DNA of 64,000 nucleotides from Hemileia vastatrix. Taxonomy: Eukaryota > Basidiomycota > Pucciniomycetes > Pucciniales > Zaghouaniaceae. Shown one piece after another: positions 24,866 through 36,832 of the stretch. The stretch is taken from NCBI GenBank assembly GCA_030280995.1, contig JASXTE010000015.1:27212501-27276500 (forward strand), in the 5' to 3' direction. Made by a program: the position numbers and the translations under genes. Positions within the stretch are counted from its first letter, which is position 1; the number at the start of each line of letters is the position of its first letter. The notes under the pieces were generated by a model. The model saw nothing but the letters and a program-made list of their open reading frames with translations. It had not been told where the DNA came from and did no database searches.

Positions 24866-25896
24866 GGATCCATGAAGTTTATCAATAGTGTATGAGTTAA
24901 GTTTCAAGTCATATGTTTCATCATTTTCTTGCACCCATTTCTAGGTTATCTCAACAATTTTTTTCAAGTTTTATTATATTAATCAAAACTGTGGTAAGTT
25001 AAGAAAAATTAGCTAATCCAAATCTCAAATTGAATATTAATATTTTAATAATTATGAATGTTGCTTAAGGTATTTCATTGGGTGATTCATAATAATATTT
25101 TATCAACTTAGTAGTCCTATAACTTTTGAAAAGTAACAATATTGGTATAGTTAGGGACAACAATGCAATATCTTGTGCAGACTAAGATATATTGCAAAAT
25201 AAAACTATTCAATTTTTTTTTTCCCTTAGTTGTATCCAAGTTTATCAAAGGTTTGGTAACGGTGCCCACACCCTAGCCTGACACTCCTCCTGTCACTTAA
25301 AAAACAAATTCTTATCTTAAATTCTAATGTTACCAATTTTATATTTATAATTCATTTCTTGTTTGATGAGGCATATCAGTATATATGTGAATCTCGCATT
25401 GTCATCTGAAAGTAAATTTAACAAATATTCATAAAGGATTATCCTTTTTTTTCATATAATATACTAATTAAGTGTATCTCCATTGTTTAGGAGTAAATTC
25501 TAATTTAAAAAATTTTGTATTTACCCGTGGCAATTTGCATATGGGATATACATTTGTTATTATTTGTTTTTCACACTAAAAGTCCCCAAAGAAATACTAG
25601 TATTTTCTGTTAGCTACATCAAATTTCGCTTCAATATAAACAGATTGTGATTTAGCATGTTACTCAGTTTACCCCACTATGAATAATACATGTTAAAAAA
25701 AGCTCAAATAATATAAAATCCCCCTCTTTATGTTTTCTGTTTCTTTCATCCTCACTTTAATTTTAATCTTATTCAATTTTTTATCCTATTAAATTATCAA
25801 CTTCAATTTTCTAGAATAGAGTTTCTTATAATTATTCATCATATTACATCATAATTTTTTGATATCAAATACTTTTTTTAATATTCATTAATCAAT
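24866..25896. other. AT-rich region with an LTR-like scrap
   Basis: No gene. On the minus strand at about 25300-25265 a purine tract (GTGACAGGAGGAG) is followed by TGTCAGGCTAGGG, which resembles the polypurine tract and LTR start of a Gypsy element such as family A. No matching LTR end was found, so this may be an old fragment. Confidence 0.4.
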
Positions 25897-28323
25897 ATGT
25901 CTAGTATACAAAATCCTACACCTCCACTTTGTATGTATATCATGTTCCTCTCTCTTAATTTATATATTTCACTTATGTTCTATATCTTTTTTTTTCAATA
26001 ATTTGATTTTCCAGCACCCGAATGTGTTTCATCCCACTCTCTGATTGATACTTGCTTTGAAGCTTTTGAGCTTGCACCATGTCTGCCACATGGCATGGCA
26101 CCTAACCCTCCTGTACTTAGCAATGAGAGGCAGGAAATAACGAGAGTTCAGTATCGCAACTTACTTGAATTGGCTAGAGATAAAACAGAAGAGCTTGTCA
26201 AGATCATTAACAATAATCCTTCTCCTTCATATTTATCTAACCCTTGTAATGACTTACTCTAATAGGTGAAAAGCCTTGAAAAATGTATGTTCTTCACCTT
26301 TTTTGCCTCCTTTTAAATTAGTAGATAAGATTATTAATATTTTTTTTCTTCATATATATTTGTAGCTTATGAGGAGGGTATGATTCATCCTGATGAAATC
26401 ATTGTCATTAGGGATGATGATGAGACAGATGAACCATCAGATTTAACTCATGCTTCAACTTCTAAGGGAAATCTTGAAACACCTGTTATCCGCTCCAAGA
26501 AAAAGAGATTATCCCAAGGCTCCTCTTTTGTTGACGTATTAAACCGGCTTCTGCTAATGAATTTTCTGATGTATCAAATAATAAATCTCAAAAAAAAATC
26601 AAAGGTTTTGATAATGAGTATATTCTTGTTTCCTTTTTTTTTATTGTTATTCTTTTATCTTTAAAATTCTATCATATATCTCTTTTATTGCTTACATATT
26701 GTACTTTTTATCTTTCTTTTGATATTTTGTACCAGAAACTCACCTGCTGTAGATTGTTCCATCCATAAACGCCCTCTCCCTGATGAAGATGATGAAAAGA
26801 GCGATGAAAATAGCGATGATCAACTGTCAGAATATGAAGCTATGCTTGTTCATCAAAAAAAGCAAAGTTTAAAATCTTCTTCAAAGCATGTTGATATGTT
26901 TGATAAAGATGATGATTCAAACAGCTCATCATCGAATTCGTTCATTTCTAAGAAGCAATACCCATCACCTCCTAAATTACCTACTTTGACCACTTTGAAA
27001 GCTTCTCTACCAATGAAATCAACTCCAATCAAGATATCAAAAAAACCTCTAACTTATTCACCCTCAGTTATAAAAGAATCTGATTTTCAGGAGGCATTCT
27101 GTAAAATTCATAATTTTTATAAAGTTAGAATCAGCATGGCAAAGGTCCTCAGGTCGTGGTTGGAAATTGTTACTCTCCTCGAATTACGCTCTTCTACTTC
27201 TTCCCAAGAACCCATGTCAAATATTCCAATGTTTACTTTTCATTGGGAAAAATCTTGTGGAGAAGATTGGCTTTCAAAACTTACTGAGTTATGTAAGTTA
27301 CCATAATTTTTAGTCTTGACTTTTGTTCTTTTACTTATTTTTTTTTCCTTTTGTAGCAAATATTTTTTTAGAGATTGATAGCTCACAGCTATGGATACTC
27401 GATAATATTGATTTCAAAAAAATGGAAGATTTATGTGATCCTGATGGTTTAAATACTGAAATTCTTTCCTCAACAAAGAAAACGGATCACCCTGAATCCA
27501 ATCTTATCCGAATGCTCATGAGATTAATGATCCTAAGTGACCACTGCCATTCTTTGTGGGTATCTCTTATATCATCTTCACTTTACCTGACCGCACATGA
27601 ATTCAGCCAGCTTCCATCACATCAAAACATTAACTCAGATTGTCCAATTGAACGTGGTCTTCAGCTTCTAGCTCACCTTTCAAATCTGAAGAGTCCGATT
27701 TATGATGGCTTAGAAGTTGGTCCCACTGCACTTCAAACCCGTGATATATCAATGTCAACTCTTCTTCAAATCAGCAATATTATCATTGATATAATTATGT
27801 CAATTATCATTCTTAAATCAAAATATTGTGCTGCAACAATATCAAGTGGCAAGACTAGTGAAGCTCAACAATCAAGTGAGAAAAACAAAAATACTGAACT
27901 AACTATAATGAGAGAGAAACAAAAGGCTGCACTAAACAAAATAAATTCTGAATACTCCCACCACCGATATCAATCTTTCACATTCTATATAATTGATGGT
28001 GTCCGTGGTTTATTTCTGAGCTCTCAAGATCATAGATTGGCTTCAGCAGCTGATTGCTTGGAGGTAATATCAGAAGTTAAGTTTCTTAATTTACATGAAA
28101 AAAAAATCATTTGATGGAAGAAATAATTTGGAAAAATTTAAATAACTATATTTTAACATTAATAAAACCTTTTATAGGCAAGTGTGATCCATTTCCTTTA
28201 AAATTAGATACCCCAAGTCCTCCGGGAATTGCTAGGGCTATTTCTGCAGATTTTCTTAATCACTGGAGCTCCATTCAGCCAGCATCACCTTTTTTTGCTA
28301 AACATAGCCTTTCAATAAATTAA
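25897..28323 (+). pseudogene. unrecognised multi-exon cargo gene with one apparent frameshift
   Basis: Six exons can be chained with GT-AG introns: 25897-25930, 26015-26245, 26366-26617, 26736-27292, 27357-28063 and 28183-28323. All splice phases agree except for one apparent indel inside exon 3 near 26533-26545. The predicted protein (about 570 residues) is hydrophilic, with an acidic Ser/Asp region (DEDDEKSDENSDDQ) and a more structured C-terminal half containing two likely helices (ISNIIIDIIMSIIILKS) and a final proline-rich tail. I do not recognise a domain. The frame consistency over five introns supports a real gene. The indel could be decay or a sequence error in AT-rich DNA. Confidence 0.55.
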
Positions 28324-29121
28324 TATTCCAACATGTAAATAGATAAAAATCTGTCTATATGATATATCATGTATAATTCAAGTTATTTTCCTTCAAATAC
28401 GTCAAAAATGTGACCATCTTTGAAATTTATTAAGTAACCTTTGACATGATTTTCTAAATTAATTATTAAAAAAAATTATTGTAAGTCCAGCAATAACAAA
28501 GATTTTAAAATCTACTTATATGATTTCAAATACTTGTATTAAATTCTTTAATATTTTATTGTTTATATAAAAATATGATAACTGCTCTAGTTTTGTTACT
28601 TTACCTTTAATATTATATAATCTATTAATTATTACAAATATTTTCGTTGATTGTAACATTTTTAATCAGAAGTAGAACAATTTAAATAATTAAATGAGTA
28701 CATTCTTAAAAAAATACAATTTAATCTATTATTGATTCAAAATTCTTTCTTCAACTCTTTATTATTAACTTTTTTATTAATAAGCCTGTTTGACCTAAAA
28801 TACTATACAGTTAATTTGGTAGCATTAAAAGCACATTTTTATGGCTAATATATTTCAAATTCTTTATTATAGTTTTTTTATTTTAGAACCTTTGCTACCA
28901 ATTTAATAAAAATGACATTTAAAGATTTCACAAATTATATATTTCCTCAAAAGTAAATCAAATTTTCTTATAATATTATGAAAAAAAATTATTTTATTTC
29001 ACAAATAAAAAAAAGAGATAATACTATAATTATCAAAACTGAAAATGTTACAGCTACTCCCAGTATTTATCATGTTTAAATTTGCATTAAGTTGTGTTTA
29101 TATGATATAAATTTTTAATAT
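28324..29121. other. AT-rich intergenic region
   Basis: Roughly 800 bp between the convergent ends of the unknown gene and the dioxygenase gene. Nothing supportable seen. Confidence 0.6.
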
Positions 29122-30340
29122 TTATATATCTAGATTTTTTAGATTTGTCTTAAAATTAGATAAATAATACTTTGCTGATTCTATTTTTTCCTCTATTAAG
29201 TCATCTCTTTTCAAAAAATCTCTTAAAGCACTAATCAAATATTCTAACATAAATTTTTCTTTTTTAATTTCTAAGTATTCTGAAATATCAATATCAAAAA
29301 CATTAAGCTTTTCTATACCATGAAAAAGTCTAGTGCTGATTTGAATAGAAGAACCTATCCTAGTGAAGCCAGGAATTTCATGACATCTTGAGGTAAAATG
29401 CCTTTAGTTGATTGGCAGGCCATAATGTCACTGTTATTCCATTAGTTGCTTCAAAGTTGATTTTACTTCGAATTTTGGGAAACATAAGTTCTCCACCTAT
29501 TTGTCGTGGTTGGGTCTTATCATACTTCATATGAATGGTGTTTTTTTCTGTATCTTTAGGAAAAAATATTCCTAAAGTATACTCACTTGCATCCTTATCA
29601 AGATGAACCTCATTAGAGAACCCATTACCATTCCCTCCAGATGTCCAAGTTAAATTACTAGCAAATGGTACACCCTCTTCTTCACTAGAAACTTTTGAAA
29701 ATCCAGGAATACCAAGTTTTGCGCAAAGATTAGTTGCCTCATTGTACTTTACATATGATATTTTTTTAAAAAAATATTCAAAGTACATTGCAATCCTCCT
29801 CATTCGTTTTTTATATTCATCTGTTTTTACAATATCATCAGTGTATTCATCTGCAAGGAAAAGCATTCAAAAATTCAGTATTTAAATTAAAAAAAGTGAT
29901 ACTTACGAATATATAAAGATTTCTTTCTATCTAAAATAAAGCCACCACCAAACATTTTTCCAAAACCACCAGCTCTTCGATGATAACCATTATTTTTAAT
30001 TTCATGTTTGCAGTAAGAAAGATCCTTAATGCATTGCACCGTAGCTTCTAACATATCTAGTTCTTTGAGCTCATGAATTTCAAAAGTCTGCACAAGAACA
30101 TTAGGTATTAAGACACCTTTTGGTTTATAAATACTACATCCAGGAAAAAAATTGTAATAATTATTGCAATCTGTCATATTATTTGCATAAGATCGTGCAT
30201 AGAAATGTGGCTTCTTCCCGTTTGTATCCATTCCAAGAGCGTTTACAAGTTTCATTCCAGTAGCAATGTCTTTTGCCCACCTATTGTTAGAGTTCTTCCC
30301 TGGCCGTTTTTTTTTTCAAATCATTACTCATTGATGGTTC
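29122..30340 (-). pseudogene. TET/JBP-like Fe(II)/2-oxoglutarate dioxygenase (cargo)
   Basis: Minus-strand gene with a clear intron (29851-29906) joining 30255-29907 to 29850-29122. The segment GFSNEVHLDKDASEYTLGI carries the HxD iron ligands (His codon 29603-29605). After GGELMFP and a WPANQ segment comes CHEIPGFTRIGSSIQIS, with the probable distal His and the 2-oxoglutarate-binding Arg. This order is the signature of the Tet-like oxygenases expanded in rusts; the TET/JBP family oxidises 5-methylpyrimidines in DNA. The distal part is one frame off, because of an extra base near 29385-29395. The 5' end is also unclear: coding probably continues upstream of 30255 to about 30340, across a poly-A frame slip. 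Either it is a recent pseudogene or the two homopolymer-like sites are sequence errors. Substrate and activity are inferred from the family only. Confidence 0.78.
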
Positions 30341-30846
30341 AATCCTAAGAGAATTCAATTTTGATTTAAAATAGAAAAAAATCAAAAATTAGAAAATAGT
30401 AACATAATTTTAATTATCAGTCAATGATACCTTTAACTTTATCATATCTTCAATATTAGAAATACAAAAGTTAGCATATCTACATATTAGTAAATTAATA
30501 TACTTTTTCTTTATTTCAAATATTAAGAAAGCGTTTCAAAGGTATACTTTATTAAATTATACATATAAAGAGTATAGCTTTATCCTGTATGCATTCAGCA
30601 AGTACGAGATTTGGCTCTACACTTAATATTAATAATATAATGAAAGTATAACTCCAATACACTAGTAATATTAAAAAATTTACGGAATTATGATATCCAC
30701 ATATATAAAATGAAAAATCTTGCTCTGATCAATATATTGACTTAGAAAGTTATACTTCAATAAATTATTAATTTTTAAATTGTAGCATTGTCCTGTATGC
30801 TTTCAGCAAGTACAAGACTTTGAAACAACTTAAAAATCAATAAATT
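30341..30846. repeat. AT-rich region with a short dispersed repeat
   Basis: No gene. A unit of about 29 bp, TCCTGTATGCWTTCAGCAAG plus TACRAGA, occurs at 30581-30610, 30791-30818 and, beyond the Harbinger-like insertion, at 34643-34671. Flanking sequence is also similar, suggesting a diverged tandem array interrupted by the insertion. Confidence 0.6.
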
Positions 30847-30960
30847 AGGGGGTGTCAGTTCTGGCAAATCCGCACTTAACTTAAGTGCGGATTTCAAACC
30901 AAATCAGCACTTAAAAATCAGCACTTAAATTTTGCAAAAAAGTCACTTATTTCAAAAAAG

Positions 30961-32518
30961 GGTGTCAGTTATGACCTCAAATCAGCACTTTTTTCCCGTT
31001 TTTTTTCACAACCACATTTTGGCCACAAAACATCCCTTCCTTTCTTACCCCATCCCTGTCACATGTGACACACTGACCTTCCTCGCTACCTACCCATCAA
31101 TCCTAGGCACACACCCCTTCCTGACATTTTCAATATTTTGACCAGGCATGTTTACATTCTTTTTTACTTATTTCTTCTACTTCTTAATCTTTTTTCTATG
31201 GGTGTCAGTTCTGACCTCAAATCAGCACTTTTTTTGTAATTTTTTTTTCAAAACCACATGTTGGCCACATCATCCCTTTCTTTCCTATACCATTTTGTAC
31301 TCTCCAAATGTCCTCTTTGTGTACTTCATTCACTTGGGTTGGCATTTTGGTTTGTTGCATATTCATTTTTTTTGGAATTTACGGTGAAAATTTTTTTTTT
31401 GGATGGCTCATTGGTTTTCTTTCACCAGCTCAACATGAAATTGCATATTTTCTGAAATCGCATATTTTGTCGGCGATTTTTTTTTTTCATTCATCCCTCA
31501 TATCCTTTTCCTATTCTCCTCCAACATCCCTCAAACAATTTGGTTTCATTCATTTTGTCATCTCATCTCTCCAGGTAAGTCACTTTATTCTTTTTTTTTT
31601 GATTTTTTGATTACTAATTATAATTTTTTTGTTTTTTTCTGTTTATTTTATTTTTTTTATCTAAATTTTTTTTGTAAGTGGTTATTTTGGATTTCAATGG
31701 TATAATTAACCTTTTTTTTCTCTCCCTCTTTACTTTCTTTTTTAGCTCCATCACCCTACTCTTCATCCCTCCTTGGCATGGTCATTATCCCCCCTTTCCC
31801 TTATTTCACTTTTTTTTGGCTCCATTTCATTGAAACACATACATTGCACATTCTTTATGCATTTCACTTACTCCATATTCAATTTCCCCACAATTCCAAC
31901 ATCAATCTTTCTCACTCTATTTTTCCTACTTTTCAATCAAGGTAAGTTTCATCTCCTTTTTTTCATGCCTATATGATATCTCATTCCTTTTATGAAAAGT
32001 TCATACTTAAATATATGTATGACTCTTATCTGGATAACAGTGAGCTTATAAAACTCCTTTTGATCTCATCTTCATTACCACTTTTCAAGTTTTTGTAAAA
32101 TTTTGAAAATCAGACTCGGAATTAGGGTTAGGTTTATTCAAATCTAATGTTCTTTTTACTGAAGATTCTCCTGAAGGCTACCTTTCATTTCCCACAAACA
32201 GATTTGAATTTGATTCAGTGGTTGCTGAGATATTGACTGTTAAAGTTGAGCCTTTTTTTTCCCAATTTAAATTTTTATTTCATTTTTTTATGTAACAAAT
32301 TAGGGTTAGGTTTATTTAAATCACATGTCCTTTAACTGAAGTTTCTACTAAAGAATATCTTTTATTTCCCACAAACAGGTTTGAATTAGGTTCAGTGGTT
32401 GCTGAGATTTTGACCTTTGAAGTTGAGCCTTTTTTCCAAATTTCACTTGTCTTATTTCACATTTTTATATTGCATATTTAGAGGATAAGGATTCTGAAAC
32501 TCTTATATGATTATTATC
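30961..32518 (+). repeat. repetitive, pyrimidine-rich leader of the Harbinger-like element
   Basis: Direct repeats start at 30961 and 31201 with GGTGTCAGTT, the same motif as the element's end, followed by TGACCTCAAATCAGCACTT and a similar 80-bp tail. A second duplication of about 145 bp occurs at 32118-32260 and 32299-32440 (both with TTTCCCACAAACAG). Donor-like AGGTAAGT at about 31573 and 31940, and acceptors near 31745 and 32520, suggest non-coding or 5' exons of the downstream gene. The short open frames here are low-complexity and not believed. Confidence 0.5.
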
Positions 32519-32523
32519 TAGGC

Positions 32524-33150
32524 ATGTATCCGTTGCTCAAGAATATCACTAAAGCTCAAAAAGATGAAGATTTTTGCTTATGGGACACTCTACCTTCCTT
32601 TAACTCTTTTCTTGCTCTTCGACTCAAAAAGCACTGTAATAAAGCATTTGAAAAAAATCATGAACCTGCAACCAAAGTAGGAATACTGAATTGGTGTGAC
32701 TCTGAATGGGAAGATATCAGCCACGAATATCTTTTATTTTCTAATGTTATTATCACTCATTCTGGATTTCACAATAAAATTCACACCGATACCAAGGACA
32801 CCAATTTTCTTACTTTTGGTATATTCTCATATATCAAACCGATTACTGGCCAACCAATACCATCTCCAGCTAAAATAAAATGACATGGTTTATATTTTCC
32901 AGACCACCGGTGCATCATTGATTTTGGTTTGGGAAATGGTATCATCAAAACTATTTGGAATTCTTCTAAGGATAATCATCAAATGACCAAAGCTCCTCCT
33001 GGTTTGGAATCCTTTCAAGATTTAACACATTTTGGTTGCTCATTTCAAATCAGTCATAAGTTGATTCAAAGAATCAATAAGGTAATGAAAGAAGGTAAAG
33101 TTAATCGATTTAAAAAAACTTTATTTAGATCCAAAAAGTATGGGGATTAG
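32524..33150 (+). pseudogene. second TET/JBP-like dioxygenase, inside the Harbinger-like element
   Basis: One frame runs from 32524 to 33150 with a single TGA at 32881-32883. The segment GFHNKIHTDTKDTNFLTFGI holds the HxD iron ligands (His 87 and Asp 89 counted from 32524). After the stop come CIIDFGLGNGIIKTIW, a possible distal His in DNHQMTK, and LTHFGCSFQIS, which aligns with TRIGSSIQIS of the 29122-30340 gene, but with His where the family has the 2-oxoglutarate-binding Arg. The length (208 codons) covers only the core, and upstream exons are likely because an acceptor-like CTAG precedes the ATG. The TGA and the Arg-to-His change both fit CpG decay. Probably inactive. Confidence 0.72.
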
Positions 33151-33671
33151 AGTTGTCATCAAAAAATTTATATTTTTCGTAAATTTTTAATAAATATTTT
33201 TTATGTATCAATTTCCTCAACTAAAGTAATGGGCCCACAACCTTGTGTTGTATAAATGGTAATCATGATAACATTTATTTGTTTCATGGGGTTACTCTAG
33301 CCTATACCTGTGGAAAGTCCCAAACTTTTGTTTCTAGATTTGATCTGCATTTTGGCTGAGGGATTGTCATTACTTTAAACTAGGGAAATTGATATATATT
33401 AGATATTTATTTAATAATTTATGTAATTATATTAAATTTAGATGACTTCCACCACTTACTTCAATAAAATGCAGGGGCGGGTATTGCCAAATTTTCAAAT
33501 CTGACATGTGAAATTGATGACTTGGAAAAATTTTGGTGATATCCACCCCTTGCTTCAATAAAATGCAGGGGAGAGTATTGCCAATTTTTTAAAAAAGATA
33601 TGGAATTTTTTTGACTTGTAAATATTTTGGTGAAAATTTTTGACGAGAATGTGAAAGTAATTGTTTCAACC
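33151..33671. other. non-coding stretch with a short duplication
   Basis: The motif TTCAATAAAATGCAGGGG, followed by a GTATTGCC segment, occurs twice, near 33460 and 33555. No gene. Confidence 0.55.
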
Positions 33672-34283
33672 TTGAGCAGGTTTCTGGCTCAAAGGAATAG
33701 CAGTACCATCAACAAAACCAATACATCCTGGGATGTCCTCTGCTTGCATAACCTGAGATGATTCAAGTCACTCTTCTTTTGTTGGCCAGGTGAGAAGTTG
33801 AGATTACAAGGAGTTGATGGCAGTGATACATTGTTTGGTATAAGTGTTAACTGAACAATACCTTAAATCAAAGACATTTTCTAAACGTTTCAAAGCGGCT
33901 CCATTACCATTTGAACCCAAACGACATAGTGTGATGGCCAATTGAATTGAAGGACGTTGTTGTTCTTTTTGAGAATTATTGTGAAATATGGAATGATCCT
34001 GAATAAGCTCAAGAAATTTAAGGAAACATTCCTGAGAAATCCTGAACAGCTGTCTAAAACTGGGTGTAGATAGTTTAAGAAGTGTTTGGATGGTGTACTT
34101 GGGGGTATGAAGTACTTGAGGCTTTCTGGGAAGAAGGTAACTTTTCGTGGCCATTTTTGATAAAAAGACAAAATCTTCTTCTAGATCAGAATCAGAATTG
34201 CAATCAGAGTCCAAGAGCAGTTCAAGAGCCATGAAAGTCATTGCTTTATGTAATTTATCACGATTTGAAAGTGAGGAAGGCAT
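33672..34283 (-). pseudogene. Harbinger-type transposase, truncated
   Basis: Minus-strand frame from 34283 through a TAA (33804) and a TGA (33768-33770), staying in one frame to about 33673. The N-terminal part resembles the DDE_4-type transposase N-terminus, with the helix-rich segment FRISQECFLKFLELI and ALTLCRLG-like sequence (LAITLCRLGSNGNGAA). The first catalytic Asp is in GCIGFVDGTAIPL (codon 33708-33710). The frame ends soon after, so the second and third catalytic acids and the C-terminus are missing. The element therefore needs a helper transposase. Start at 34283 is the first ATG of the frame, about 300 bp inside the right end. Confidence 0.78.
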
Positions 34284-34591
34284 AACTCTTATATGATATG
34301 ATATGAAGATGTAAGTGATGTACGATGTTTTGAGTTATGAAGTGTTATGCTGCGGAGTGCTGCGTATGAATGGGATGATGCTGAAAAATCAGTGAAATGG
34401 GACTTGATGGTGAAATCAGCACTTTTGGTTGAGAAAGTGCGGATTTGAGTGAAATAAGTGACTTATTTCATTTTGAAATCCACCAGTATTGGGGCTAGTG
34501 TGTTTTGGAAATCCGCACTTATTTAAGTGCGGATTTGGTCAAATTTAAGTGCGGATTTGTAAGTGTGGATTTGCCAGAACTGACACCCCCT

Positions 34592-35825
34592 ATTAAAGGT
34601 AAAGTACAAACAATCTAATTATTATTATGAAAAGCAAAACATTATCCTGTATGCTTTCAGCAAGTACGAGATGATGTTTTACTTTTCATATTAATAATAT
34701 AATGGTTGAGAAAGTATTAAAGAAATATAGAAAAATGATAAGCAAAACATGAAATTACATGTCTATAAAATCTTCTTCCATTTGTAGCTGATTGATCAAA
34801 ATTAATTATAAAGTTTATTTTATAATCACTGTTTTAAAAAATAAATAGTTAGATAAATAAATTGAACATTTTTGATAAGGAATAAAGAAAATTAAATTGA
34901 CAAACAAATAAAAAAACTTTAAGTTAACTGAAAAAGAATTATTTTATAATGAATCAAAAGGGTACAGTAAAAGATACCATAAAAATAAATTCAGAATTAG
35001 AATCATTAGATTAACTTGTCAAAAGTGTAAAAAAGTGTAACAAACCAAAATGATATGAAATGCAATAGCAAGAAAAATTTGCTTACCGGTAATCAGATAA
35101 GGTCAAGAAAATAGTACCAATAATTCAAAATGATAAAGCAAAAATATGATTGATAATTTTTGAAAAAGGTAAGTGAGAAAGAGAAAGGAAAAATAAATTG
35201 GGTGGCAAACAGATGTATATATCATGAATTTTCACTGATCACATTTTCAAAAAAATGCAGCTCTCCAAGTCATATGATAAACTTCATCTAAATTCCAAGA
35301 ATGATGTTGCCAAGGCACTGTACACAGCATGATCATTTTTTCCTATGCATATACTAATTCCAGCTAGAATTTACTTGGCTGCATGTTGTACAGATGCACA
35401 TTTGTGGAACACTGAATTTCATATCTAAAAAAAATTGACGCCACATAATTCTAGCTACCATGTTTCATGTAGCTAAAAAACATACACTCATCACATTTAA
35501 ATTTACATTGCGCCAAAATTAATTCATTTTTGAATTTTTTTAAAGGGAACTATAATGTGCACCACCTATTTCTAAAATATGAACCTCTGCACCATATTAA
35601 ATTGGGAGACTTTTAATTATGCAATTTTTTTGCCGTGACCTTTTTCCTGATCTTACTTGGTTCAAAATATTGAAACATGACCAATGTTGATGAAAGAAAC
35701 ATTTGATTTTGTTTCTATGTGTAACAATGGAAGGCTGTTTCTTACTGGCTGAAGAGTGTTGTATATTTTATTTGAACACATTTTTATTTTTTTATGTATT
35801 TTATTTAAAAAATTTACTTTTTATT
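34592..35825. other. AT-rich region of the giant transposon
   Basis: Apart from one copy of the 29-bp dispersed repeat (34643-34671), nothing is supported: no long frame, no RNA gene, few CpG. Confidence 0.55.
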
Positions 35826-36040
35826 GCAGCCAGATTTATACTGGCTGCTTTTTAGAAACCTTAATTTATGACCCAAGCCTTTGAAATTGGCTTGGGTCCC
35901 TTACATTGCAATTTAGTACTTCCATCCAGGTTTCCCCTGGCTGGAAGTGTCTCTTTCAAGCAATCAAAGTCGCTAAAAGCGACTTCGATTGCTTGCTGTA
36001 ATGTTTGCCACCCTCCCAGCTAATTTACTAGGCTGGGAGG
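35826..36040. repeat. hairpin array, left part
   Basis: Five inverted repeats in a row: 35826-35848 (GCAGCCAG stem), 35871-35897 (ACCCAAGCC), 35918-35948 (ACTTCCA-CCAGG), 35957-35995 (17-bp stem with one mismatch) and 36012-36040 (CCTCCCAGC). The last ends exactly at the family D insertion. The array continues at 44565. Confidence 0.85.
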
Positions 36041-36814
36041 TGTAACCGGACGACCTACGCACAAGTTCGAGGATGTTCCTGTAAGTGAGAGGAGGGATTT
36101 TAGAAACTTCTTCGAAGCACAGAGGAATGATTCGAGGAAATGATTCGAAGGTCACTCGAAGTAATAGCTATAGGTTCAAGGTTCGTTCGAGAAGAATTAT
36201 AAACTAGTTTCAAGGTAATAGTAATTCTTAAAATCTCATGAAGGGTTGGAAACTCAATAATCAAAGATTTAGGATTTAGAAACGAATATTGAGAAAGTAA
36301 AAGAAAGATACAATAACAATGATTTAACTTTTAAGGATTTACCACTATTAATGTAAATACGATATTATAATTTAATTCTAAGGAATATCGAACCAAATAC
36401 CCAACTCCTTTTATATCCTTTGTTCCTCCTCGCATTGACCTCCCTTCCATTGCACCATTCCCATTCCATTGACCATTACTAACAAACACTTAGACCCTCT
36501 TCACTAAATATCCGTCCATGCTCAATTTACCCCTTTTTAATTAATTAACAAAACTTTTAATGAAAAACTACTACTGTACTATTTCATTGAACCTAGCGCT
36601 GTGTGTCGCTTACTGAAAAGGACTAAGGTACCCCATTGGGAGATTAACTAATTTAGATTTAGAGTTTAGGCTAGCGCAGTTAAATAGTAAGTACACAAAG
36701 GAAAATCGCAGTTGCTATGGAGAATTGCTTTCTGCGCTTTGAGTATAGATTTAGGACTCGATATTATTGATTTAATGAGTTGATTTTGCCTCGAGTGTCA
36801 CGTGGCGCGTGACA
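36041..36814 (-). repeat. family D 3' LTR
   Basis: 774 bp, TGTAACC...GTGACA in plus-strand reading. It differs from 43773-44546 at about 22 positions counted by eye, of which 14 are CG against TG or CA. Confidence 0.95.
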
Positions 36815-36824
36815 GATGCCCGGG

Positions 36825-36832
36825 TATAAAAA
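36825..36832 (+). promoter_or_regulatory. putative TATA box of the family D antisense gene
   Basis: GTATAAAAAATTG lies just inside the 3' LTR boundary and about 80 bp upstream of the ATG at 36906, on the strand opposite to pol. Confidence 0.45.

Larger units (their letters stand above)
30847..34591. mobile_element. PIF/Harbinger-like DNA transposon carrying a TET/JBP-like gene
   Basis: A 3745-bp element with inverted ends beginning AGGGGGTGTCAGTTCTGGCA (about 32 bp, one mismatch) and a 3-bp direct repeat ATT on both sides. Both ends carry repeated AAATCCGCACTTAA-type subterminal motifs. The right half holds a truncated minus-strand transposase with a Harbinger-type GFVDGTAIPL motif; the left half holds a plus-strand TET/JBP-like gene. 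Harbinger elements make 3-bp duplications. It is inserted in the giant transposon and is probably non-autonomous. Confidence 0.82.

Noticed and set aside
31148..31610. Overlapping Phe-rich open frames in three frames
   Set aside because: T-rich low-complexity leader of the Harbinger-like element; no codon bias or homology.
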